6,181 nucleotides of DNA from an uncultured Atopobiaceae bacterium (GTDB lineage: Bacteria; Actinomycetota; Coriobacteriia; Coriobacteriales; Atopobiaceae): assembly GCA_947303905.1 (NCBI GenBank), contig CAMYZR010000099.1, positions 1-6,181 on the forward strand. Direction: 5' to 3'. Each line of letters begins with the position of its first letter. The stretch's first letter is position 1. Positions 1 to 6,181 of the stretch are shown here, piece by piece. Below the pieces are notes generated by a model that worked only from the letters and a program-made list of their open reading frames with translations, did no database searches and was not told where the DNA came from. Both the position numbers and the translations under genes were made by a program.

Positions 1-630
1 CTTCAACGCCTGTCCGACGCAATCCTTTAAGGAGCCCACGACCTCGTCGGCGGAATCGATCGATCCGCGCAGCTCGTTCGCCCAGGCATTGATCTCGTCG
101 AAGTGGGACGTCGGGAGGGCGTCGGCCTGCTCCTTGCACGCGTCGACCACCGTCTCGGCGTCGCTGATCTTCTGCGCAAGCTGCACGAACTGGGTGGCCT
201 TGGCCTGGACCTGCGTGGCATCAAGCTGACCTTCCACCACAACGCCGCTGCCAGACAGCTCGTCCCAGGCATCGAGCACGGGGATCACCGCATCATCGGA
301 AAGCGTGCCCGCGATGCTGCTGATCGAACGCATCGCAGTGACGTCCGTGCCGAGCACGGGCAGCCTGGATGCCAGGTCCCACTGCACGCCGTCAAGCTCC
401 TCGGCGGCCTGGCTCGTGAGCGTCGCAGCGGTACGCGCATCCACGAGCGCCTGGGCATAGTCGTTCTTCTCGACGCTCTGCTGGACCTGGTCGTAGCTGG
501 CAGACGCCTCGGCCAAAAGGCCTTCCGCGCGCTTGAAGCTGAGGCCCAGCCAGCCGCCCATGCCGATCACGGCAAGAAGCAGGAGCAGGACGATGAGTCT
601 GAGCAGGGTATGGTTCTTCTTGCCGGCCAT
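1..630 (-). CDS. DUF4012 family membrane-anchored protein, N-terminal part (runs off the left edge)
   Basis: The reading frame opens at an ATG at 630-628 and stays open for 210 codons to the window edge, so the C-terminal part is missing. The protein starts with a short basic stretch (MAGKK), then one hydrophobic helix at about residues 9-30 rich in Leu, Ile and Val. This looks like an uncleaved signal anchor placing the rest outside the membrane. A helical, Ala/Glu/Gln-rich region follows (about 31-80). Around residues 84-103 comes WDLASRLPVLGTDVTAMRSI, which resembles the conserved W-x(5)-LPVLG-x-(5)-R block of DUF4012 proteins, followed by the usual helical stretch up to 'VIPVLDAWDEL'. Family members are usually several hundred residues long and common in Actinomycetota; their biochemical role is not established. 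The start is supported by a strong ribosome binding site. The gene lies 129 bases downstream of addA in the same direction, with hairpins between, so it may have its own promoter. Family assignment is by recalled motif, not by a search. Confidence 0.75.
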   Translation of the reverse strand, partial: MAGKKNHTLLRLIVLLLLLAVIGMGGWLGLSFKRAEGLLAEASASYDQVQQSVEKNDYAQALVDARTAATLTSQAAEELDGVQWDLASRLPVLGTDVTAMRSISSIAGTLSDDAVIPVLDAWDELSGSGVVVEGQLDATQVQAKATQFVQLAQKISDAETVVDACKEQADALPTSHFDEINAWANELRGSIDSADEVVGSLKDCVGQALK

Positions 631-634
631 GGGG

Positions 635-642
635 ACCTCCTT
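635..642 (-). promoter_or_regulatory. Ribosome binding site of the DUF4012 gene
   Basis: On the minus strand this reads AAGGAGGT, a full match to the anti-Shine-Dalgarno complement. The GGAGG core ends five bases before the ATG at 630. It fixes the start of the DUF4012 gene and suggests efficient initiation independent of translation through addA. Confidence 0.85.
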
Positions 643-663
643 GGTCACGCAGGGCTAACGGTG

Positions 664-690
664 CCCGATAGGTGACATGCACCTATCGGG
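664..690. other. Perfect 11-bp inverted repeat (hairpin or operator) upstream of the DUF4012 gene
   Basis: On the plus strand CCCGATAGGTG (664-674) is followed by a five-base loop (ACATG) and then its exact reverse complement CACCTATCGGG (680-690). All 11 pairs match. It begins 34 bases upstream of the DUF4012 start codon and 70 bases past the addA stop. No T run follows on either strand, so it is not a classical intrinsic terminator. It could be a U-less terminator for addBA, a 5' leader hairpin of the DUF4012 transcript, or a binding site for a dimeric regulator. The sequence does not decide between these. Confidence 0.7.
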
Positions 691-706
691 ATACTACCCA
701 TTTGAC

Positions 707-729
707 GCCCCTGAGATACGCTCACGGGC
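707..729. other. Second, imperfect hairpin in the addA-DUF4012 gap
   Basis: On the plus strand GCCCCTGAG (707-715) and CTCACGGGC (721-729) pair at 8 of 9 positions, with a single C-C mismatch, around a five-base loop (ATACG). It sits 16 bases from the perfect inverted repeat and 31 bases past the addA stop. No T run follows. Together the two stems may form a tandem terminator or structured leader between the addBA operon and the DUF4012 gene. The short imperfect stem makes this weaker than its neighbour. Confidence 0.4.
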
Positions 730-759
730 ATACCTGAATGGATTGTCTGGCGCCTTTTG

Positions 760-3700
760 CTAGCCGATGTGAGGAGGCGCACTCTGATCAAACCGGTAGC
801 GCACGACCACTGGGGCACCTGCCCCGTCGTCCACCTCCACGCATACGAAGGCGCACTCCACCGCCTTGAAGCCCTGGTCCATGAGCACCCACGCGTAGAA
901 GTTTGCCTGCATGCGATGGCGGTCCTCTATCTGCTCGAGCGTGAGCCCCACGTCGCCTGTCTTGTAGTCGACCACCAAGGCCTCGGTCGCACCGCGGTCG
1001 CACGCGAGCAGGTCGATCGCGCCTTCCACGTAGCTGCCGTAGCGCGACTCCACCCGCACGAAGAACGGGACCTCGGGCCGCACCAGCTCGTAGGCGAGCG
1101 CCTCGCGCCTGATGGCCGATCCCTCCCAGCGGGCGATGGCCTCATGCAGGCGTTTGACCTGACGCTGCGAGAGGTTCCAGGTGCGGGCCAGCGCCTCGAG
1201 GCGTGCGGGATCGTGGTCACGGCCCGTCTCCACCATGGTCTGGGCCAGCTCGTGGAAGGCAGAGCCGAGGTTGGTCGCCTTGTCGACGTCGTCGGTGTAG
1301 GGCGAACCCTCCGCCTCCGCCTCCTGCTGGGCCTTGGGCGGCGTGGGCGGAAGCTTTTGGGCACCCTTCGCCTCGCGGGGAGGCGCAGCAGCCGTAGCGG
1401 CCTCCTCCATGAGCGCATGTGCCGACGAGTAGCTGAAGGTGCCCTCGCGCGCACGCCACCCGGTGCCCGCCAAGGTCTTCTCCTCGATCGGATAGAGCAG
1501 GAAGTGGAGCTCGTCATCCTGCTCCAGCTGTGCGCCTTCGACTCCAAGCAGGGGAATCTGCGTGACGCTCTGGGGAAGCTCGCCATCGAAGCCGGGCAGC
1601 GTACCCAGCGACGTGACCTGCCACGGATCGCCCGACCCGCGCTTGGGCGACGTGAGGCGAATCACGCGCGCACTGCCCTCGGCAGCCTGCACGGCCGTGC
1701 GCTCGTAGCGCACCGACCCCGCGGCATCGCTCACGCGACGCTCGAGCTCGATGGGCGCATCGGGCGTGATGTCGAGCACATACTCGCCTGGCTCCAGATC
1801 GTCCAGATTGGGAAACGCCGACAGCATGCCCATCGCGAGCTCCGAGCAGTACCTCTGGGTTCCCGCCACGGGCAGACCCACGACCAGGGCCTCCTCGGCA
1901 CGCGTCAGCGCCACGTACAGGAGACGCGCCTTCTCGGCTGCCTCCGCATCGAGCTCACGCTGGTCGAGGAAGGTCGCCCAGTCTGCCACCGTGCGACATG
2001 AGTCTGCGCTGTCGGGCACGTCAAAGGCCTTGCGGGCATCCGAGAGACTCCCCGCTCCCGGCCCCGGGGCGACGCAGACCACGCAGCTGCCGTCAAGGCG
2101 TCCGAGCGACAGCCGACCGGACTTGCTGGGGTTGCCCCAGCACTCGGAGACCGCCGTCACCGCAAACTGAAGGCCCTTCGACCCGTGGATGGTCATGACG
2201 CGCACGGCGTCGATCTCGTCGCCCACCAGGTTGGCGGGCGTGAGCTTTGCCGCCGCAAGCCAGCTGTCGAACTCGTCGGCCGCACGTGCCACCCCGAGGC
2301 CCAGGCTCACCGTCAGCTCGCGCACGTACCGCACGGCCGCCAGGACGTTGGCCGCCACGGAGAGGCCATTGGTGCCCCGGCGCTCGAGGCGTGCGAGCCA
2401 ACCGCTCTCCTCCACCACCGCCTGGCACACGTCGGCGAGCTGCCAGCGTCCCATGCGTGCATATGCCCTGCTCAGAACCTCGTGTGCCAGACGCAGGCGC
2501 TCCGAGGGCTGCGCGTCGCCATACAGGGTGAGCTCGCCCGTCACGAAGCACTGCTCGACGGGGCGCTTGGTGGGTGCCTCGAGCACATCCTGACGACGCG
2601 TGCCCAACTGACAGAAGTCGTCGGCGTCGAGGCGGAACATGTCGCTCGACAGCAGGCGGAAGAGTCCCGTCTCGGTGTCGTGGGGGTTTGCAAGCGTGTG
2701 CAGCAGGGCCTGGATCACCCCGACCTCTGGCGTGCTGGTGAACGACGATCCGCCGGTGACCACCGCCTGCAGGCCTCTGGCTCGCAGGGCGTCGAGGTAG
2801 AGCCCGATCTTTCCAGTGGTGCCCAGAAGGAGGGCCATGCTGCCCACTGGCTGGCCGGCATCACGGTACGAGGCGAGGCGGTCGGCGATCTGGGCCGCCA
2901 GCGTGGCGCTCATCAGCTCGGCGTTTCCGCCGGCGGCAACCTCAAGGCGTATGCGGCATGGCTCCGTGCCGTCGGCCTCGCGCGCGACGAACCTGCTGGT
3001 CCTGCCAGCATCGCCCGCCAGCTTGAGGAAGTCTCCCAGCAGGCCAGCATCGCCGCAGACACGTTCCACCAGCCCGAGCACATTGTGGTCGGAGCGGTAG
3101 TTGACATCCATGTTGATGTGCTGCGACTCGGCCTGGCCCCTGCCACGGGCTCGGAACACCTCGACGTCACCGCCGCGGAAGCGGTAGATCGACTGCTGCG
3201 CGTCGCCCACGGTCGTCAGGTGGCAGGCGTCCTTGCCGGAAAGCAGCGAGATGAGCCTGAGCTGCCGCTCGTCGGTGTCCTGGAACTCGTCGATCATCAC
3301 CAGGCGGAAGCGTCCCGCATAGTCGCGCGCGATTTCGGGACTGCCCTCCACCGCCTGCAGGGCCAGGCCGATGAGGTCGTTGTTGTCCAGGCTCGAATGC
3401 TCGTGCTTGAGCTCGGCATAGCGCTCGTCGACCAGGCGCGCGAGGGCCACGATCTGGGGACACAGCTCCTGGACGCGCTCGTGCTGCGCCGTCAGGGTGG
3501 CTATCGCAAGCTGGCGCTTTGCATCCTCCTTGAAGGGCTTCTGGTCGGCCTTGGACAGGGCGGGCACCTTTATGGACGCAAGGACCTCGCAGGCACGCGC
3601 GGCCGTGCGCTCGCCCGGGGCGAGGCACGCAAACGCGGACAGGGGCGCCAGGGACGTCTCGGTCACCGCACGCTGCTTCTCGGTCATGTCGAACGAGGCG

Positions 3701-4359
3701 ATGGACTCGAAGATGCCAAGCAGCCTCAGCACCTCGTCGGCCGCCTCATGCGACGTGGGGCACACGAAGTCGTCGAAGCCATGGATGCACTTTGCCGCCT
3801 CGTTGCGAAGCACGCCGATCATGCCCACCACAGACCCATTGCTCGCGGTCCAGAGGGGGTACTCGGCCCGCAGCGCGGCAAAGGCCTCGTCGCGGCCGAC
3901 CTCAGTCATGACCTCGTCGAGCGCACGGGCGAGCAGCGCGTCCGCGACGCTTCCGTCAATCACCTTGAACTGCGGGTCGATGCCCAGCTCGATGGCATGG
4001 CGATGGAGTATCCGCGAGCACATGCCGTGGATCGTCGAGATCCATGCGCCATCGACACGCAGGGCCTCCTCGCGCAGATGCGGGTCATCCTCCCCTGCCG
4101 CACGCAGGGCCTGGCGTACACGCTCCTTGATCTCGAGGGCAACCGCGTCGGTAAACGTGATCACCAGCGCCTCGTCGATGGACGAGAGGTAGCGGCCACC
4201 GTCGGCGGCACTGCCCTCAGAAAGCGCATGGACCAGGCGCGCCGTGAGCGTGAAGGTCTTGCCCGAACCAGCTCCTGCCGCGACGAACAGGGGCTCGTCG
4301 AGGCGCTCCACCACGCTACGCTGGCCTTCGTTGAGCCGTGAGAGATCGATTGCTGCCAT
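760..4359 (-). CDS. addA: AddA: ATP-dependent helicase/nuclease subunit A
   Basis: This is the motor subunit of the AddAB complex, a cytoplasmic helicase-nuclease that unwinds and resects broken DNA ends for RecA-dependent repair. The 1199-residue length fits AddA (about 1,200). Superfamily 1A motifs run in order: Q motif LNEGQ (9-13); Walker A AGAGSGKT (28-35, K34); Ia VITFTDAVALEIKERV (66-81); STIHGMCSRIL (108-118); DNNDLI (325-330); Walker B MIDEFQDTD (355-363); motif III VGDAQQSIYRFRGGD (384-398); motif IV NYRSD (420-424); motif V TIHGSKGLQF (723-732); motif VI LLYVALTRAEE (813-823). A Pro/Ala/Glu-rich linker (about 990-1025) leads to a PD-(D/E)XK nuclease: LGSAFHEL (H1036), GAIDLL (D1116), VVDYKTG (D1131, K1133) and QANFY (Q1151, Y1155). 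Both activities therefore look intact. I chose the ATG at 4359, not the in-frame ATG at 4383, because it overlaps the addB stop as TAATG, has AGAGGA ten bases upstream, and starts just before the Q motif. The 4383 start has no Shine-Dalgarno sequence. The two nuclease-bearing motors of AdnAB are the main alternative, but the neighbour looks like AddB. Confidence 0.9.
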   Translation of the reverse strand: MAAIDLSRLNEGQRSVVERLDEPLFVAAGAGSGKTFTLTARLVHALSEGSAADGGRYLSSIDEALVITFTDAVALEIKERVRQALRAAGEDDPHLREEALRVDGAWISTIHGMCSRILHRHAIELGIDPQFKVIDGSVADALLARALDEVMTEVGRDEAFAALRAEYPLWTASNGSVVGMIGVLRNEAAKCIHGFDDFVCPTSHEAADEVLRLLGIFESIASFDMTEKQRAVTETSLAPLSAFACLAPGERTAARACEVLASIKVPALSKADQKPFKEDAKRQLAIATLTAQHERVQELCPQIVALARLVDERYAELKHEHSSLDNNDLIGLALQAVEGSPEIARDYAGRFRLVMIDEFQDTDERQLRLISLLSGKDACHLTTVGDAQQSIYRFRGGDVEVFRARGRGQAESQHINMDVNYRSDHNVLGLVERVCGDAGLLGDFLKLAGDAGRTSRFVAREADGTEPCRIRLEVAAGGNAELMSATLAAQIADRLASYRDAGQPVGSMALLLGTTGKIGLYLDALRARGLQAVVTGGSSFTSTPEVGVIQALLHTLANPHDTETGLFRLLSSDMFRLDADDFCQLGTRRQDVLEAPTKRPVEQCFVTGELTLYGDAQPSERLRLAHEVLSRAYARMGRWQLADVCQAVVEESGWLARLERRGTNGLSVAANVLAAVRYVRELTVSLGLGVARAADEFDSWLAAAKLTPANLVGDEIDAVRVMTIHGSKGLQFAVTAVSECWGNPSKSGRLSLGRLDGSCVVCVAPGPGAGSLSDARKAFDVPDSADSCRTVADWATFLDQRELDAEAAEKARLLYVALTRAEEALVVGLPVAGTQRYCSELAMGMLSAFPNLDDLEPGEYVLDITPDAPIELERRVSDAAGSVRYERTAVQAAEGSARVIRLTSPKRGSGDPWQVTSLGTLPGFDGELPQSVTQIPLLGVEGAQLEQDDELHFLLYPIEEKTLAGTGWRAREGTFSYSSAHALMEEAATAAAPPREAKGAQKLPPTPPKAQQEAEAEGSPYTDDVDKATNLGSAFHELAQTMVETGRDHDPARLEALARTWNLSQRQVKRLHEAIARWEGSAIRREALAYELVRPEVPFFVRVESRYGSYVEGAIDLLACDRGATEALVVDYKTGDVGLTLEQIEDRHRMQANFYAWVLMDQGFKAVECAFVCVEVDDGAGAPVVVRYRFDQSAPPHIG

Positions 4360-4375
4360 TATCGGGCCATCCTCT
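4357..4375 (-). promoter_or_regulatory. addB stop / addA start overlap with ribosome binding site
   Basis: On the minus strand the sequence is AGAGGA (4375-4370), ten bases, then TAATG. The TAA at 4361-4359 ends addB and the ATG at 4359-4357 starts addA, sharing one base. This is a typical translational coupling junction that would keep the two subunits near equal amounts. It decides the addA start over the ATG 24 bases upstream. Confidence 0.8.
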
Positions 4376-6181
4376 TCTCGCATTGCATGACCGGGCAGAA
4401 GTCGCAGGAGTGCGCGTCACGCGGACGTGCCTCCACGTTTCCGGCCAGCATCTGGCGCACCTGCTCGGCCACCAGCTCCTCGGTGCTGTCGAGCAGTGCG
4501 TTCATGCCGCTGTCGCCATCGGACGTGCGCGGGACGCTCACGCGTCCGATGCGCTGCTTGCTCACGCGGCCAAAGACCAGGTCGACGACGTTCTCGTCAG
4601 CCACGCCGGCCAAGGCATGCGGGCTTTTCGTGCTGAGGTAGACGCTACCCACCAGGCGCAGGCGTCCCTCGAAGGCGCGGCGCACCACCTGTGCGTAGAT
4701 GAGCGACTGCACGCGGTTGGGCAGAAGCTCGCCCTCCAGCACGCCATCCTGCAACGCATCGTACTCGGCGGCGAAGCCGGTGGGGCTCTTGTGCTTGTAG
4801 TCGATGATCACGGCAGTGCCATGTGGGCTCACGTCGATGCGGTCGACCGTGCCCGTGAAGTACGCCCCCGCATACTCGACGAGCTCGCCGTGACGCCCAA
4901 AGCTCCACTCGAAGAGCCTCGGCTCGAAGCCCTGCAGGATGCGCATCTCGTACTCGAGCGCGGAGAGCAGGTCGGCACGCAGCTGGTCCTCCTGCGCACG
5001 CTCGGAGGCGTTGTGGGCCACAAGCAGCTGCTGTGCCGCGCGGGGGCGCTTGACCATGTACATGTGCTGCTGATGCAGGTCGAACTCAAGCTCGAGGGCG
5101 GCACGGGCGGCGTCGAGCGAGCCCTCGTCGACGCGCGAGCCGGCCACATGACGCGCTGGGTCGGCCCCGATCTGGGCACGCAGGCTCTCGCGCGGGACGC
5201 CTGGGGCCTCCACCTCGAGCGCACGGGACAGCAGCTCCCTGTGGGTGACCTCAAGCACGCGATGGGCGAAGGTGCCCATCTCCATCCCACCATGGCCCGC
5301 ATCGACGGTGCCCAGGCGGAGGCGCCTGAGGCTGAACCACTTGTAGGGGCAATCGAGGTAGGTCTCCACCTGGGATGCGGAGAGAACCGGCTTGCCACCC
5401 GCAAGCATCTCTCTGCCGTCCTGCGGCACGAAGACATACGGGCGCGCAAGGGGCGTCAGCTTGCCAGCAGGCGCGGGGTCATCCTCCGTGACGTGCTCGG
5501 CCCGCGTTCCCTCGGCCGAGAGGTTGCCGGTGAGGTACGTCTCGGGCAGCATCCGCTTGGGGAGCGTGACCTCCTCATAGCCTGCCGACGCAGAGATGCC
5601 GTAGGTCGCGAGTAGCTCGGAGAGCATCACCGAGGGATAGGTCGGCTTCGAGTCGGCATCGTGCTGGGCGCGCTCGAGCACCACCTGGCTGCGGGCGGCA
5701 GCGAGCAGCGCATGGAAGTCCGCGCGAGCCTTTGCCATGGGATCTGCCACGGGCTCGACTCCGAGCAGCTCAAGCAGCGCCTGAAGCAGGTCGTCTCCAG
5801 CCTTGACGGGACGCTCCGCGGTCGTGAGCCCGCAGGCGAGCACCGCATCCACCGAGCCGGCGGCCAGGCGCGACGCCTCGCCCATGCCCATCACGTGCAC
5901 CGTATGGCCAGCGTCTCGTCGGCCAACCTCGAGGCGCTCGACGACCTTCATGCCTTGCGCGGCCCACTCCGCGATCTCGATGAGCTCGCTCAGCTTGACG
6001 GAGCCAGCGACCGATGGGTCGGCCGTCACGCCGAGCTCACGAAGGTTGCCCGCAAGCTGCAGTATCGCCTGGAGCGCCGCGCGCGCCTCACAGGCGCGCG
6101 CGGCGAGCGTGGTGCCATCGGTGACCAACGCAGCCACAAAGGGCTGCAGCAGCGTTGAGGCAGCCGTGCCCAAGTGCCCCG
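4359..6181 (-). CDS. addB: AddB: helicase-nuclease subunit B with Fe-S nuclease domain, C-terminal half (runs off the right edge)
   Basis: The frame is open from the right edge to the TAA at 4361-4359, giving about 606 visible residues. AddB is usually near 1,150, so roughly the N-terminal half lies outside, and any Walker A motif cannot be judged. Residue numbers here count from the leucine codon at 6173. Residues 90-125 (TVHVMGMGEASRL, then a VDAVLACGL block) resemble the second helicase-like domain of AddB. The nuclease domain begins at SASQVETYLDCPYKWF (C275). It continues with GTFAHRVLE (H304), GTVDRID (D444), VIIDYKHK (D458, K460) and QSLIYA (Q489, Y493). It ends with SCDFCPVMQCEK (C590, C593, C598), six residues from the C-terminus. 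One cysteine before the domain and three at its end is the hallmark of the AddB iron-sulfur staple. The PD-(D/E)XK catalytic residues are all present, so the nuclease should be active. Gene order addB-addA and the one-base overlap match Bacillus-type addBA operons. Known partners act with AddA in Chi-controlled resection. A more distant PD-(D/E)XK/UvrD-like exonuclease subunit is the alternative. Confidence 0.85.
   Translation of the reverse strand, partial: GHLGTAASTLLQPFVAALVTDGTTLAARACEARAALQAILQLAGNLRELGVTADPSVAGSVKLSELIEIAEWAAQGMKVVERLEVGRRDAGHTVHVMGMGEASRLAAGSVDAVLACGLTTAERPVKAGDDLLQALLELLGVEPVADPMAKARADFHALLAAARSQVVLERAQHDADSKPTYPSVMLSELLATYGISASAGYEEVTLPKRMLPETYLTGNLSAEGTRAEHVTEDDPAPAGKLTPLARPYVFVPQDGREMLAGGKPVLSASQVETYLDCPYKWFSLRRLRLGTVDAGHGGMEMGTFAHRVLEVTHRELLSRALEVEAPGVPRESLRAQIGADPARHVAGSRVDEGSLDAARAALELEFDLHQQHMYMVKRPRAAQQLLVAHNASERAQEDQLRADLLSALEYEMRILQGFEPRLFEWSFGRHGELVEYAGAYFTGTVDRIDVSPHGTAVIIDYKHKSPTGFAAEYDALQDGVLEGELLPNRVQSLIYAQVVRRAFEGRLRLVGSVYLSTKSPHALAGVADENVVDLVFGRVSKQRIGRVSVPRTSDGDSGMNALLDSTEELVAEQVRQMLAGNVEARPRDAHSCDFCPVMQCEKRMAR

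Noticed and set aside
103..675. Plus-strand frame of 190 codons opposite the DUF4012 gene
   Set aside because: It is antisense to a frame with a perfect ribosome binding site, a signal anchor and a recognisable family block. It ends inside the hairpin region and has no recognisable domain.
392..682. Minus-strand frame of 96 codons starting within the perfect inverted repeat
   Set aside because: It overlaps the DUF4012 gene in another frame. Its product is Arg/Pro/Gly-rich and resembles no family I know. It is a frame shadow.
691..696. Possible -10 element TAGTAT on the minus strand
   Set aside because: It matches TATAAT at four of six positions but has no credible -35 element 16-18 bases upstream, so I do not list it as a promoter.
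750..780. GCGCCT/AGGCGC inverted repeat spanning the addA stop codon
   Set aside because: Only six pairs with a 19-base loop, largely within coding sequence and without a T run. This is expected by chance in GC-rich DNA.
757..5615. Very long open frames on the plus strand (757-2001, 2185-4341, 4338-5615) opposite addA and addB
   Set aside because: Their translations are rich in His, Arg, Gly and Leu with no recognisable domain. They mirror the codon structure of GC-rich genes on the other strand, where stops are rare in the antisense frames. The minus strand shows complete motif sets for known families.
760..6181. The pair as an AdnAB system, or as a defence-type helicase-nuclease
   Set aside because: AdnA and AdnB both carry motor and nuclease. 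The upstream protein here shows AddB-style iron-sulfur cysteines and no helicase motif V or VI in the visible half. No partner gene typical of a defence system is present.

Overview
The window comes from a GC-rich bacterium and reads as three genes, all on the minus strand and in the same direction. Two are the genes of an AddAB-type ATP-dependent helicase-nuclease. The third is the start of a membrane-anchored DUF4012 protein. DUF4012 is typical of Actinomycetota. An AddAB pair, rather than the AdnAB of mycobacteria, beside a DUF4012 gene at this base composition points to Coriobacteriia (an Olsenella/Collinsella-like lineage). That placement is inference, not proof.

Layout in transcription order, right to left. 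From the right edge to 4359 lies the C-terminal half of addB; its start is outside the window. Its stop shares one base with the addA start in a TAATG junction, so the two are almost certainly one coupled operon. addA fills 4359-760 and is complete and intact, with all helicase motifs and a C-terminal PD-(D/E)XK nuclease. A gap of 129 bases (631-759) follows. It holds two hairpins in tandem, one a perfect 11-bp inverted repeat, neither followed by a T run. From 630 to the left edge lies the first 210 codons of the DUF4012 gene, preceded by a near-perfect Shine-Dalgarno sequence.

AddA and AddB should act as one cytoplasmic complex. AddA supplies the 3'-5' DNA motor and one nuclease. AddB supplies the second nuclease, stapled by an iron-sulfur cluster, and in the known family the Chi-reading surface. 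Together they resect double-strand breaks for RecA loading. The DUF4012 gene is probably functionally unrelated and may be a separate transcription unit.

I saw no RNA gene, mobile element, CRISPR array or long repeat. I found no convincing evidence of a new multi-gene system. The points most worth checking are the tandem hairpins and the cysteine spacing in AddB.
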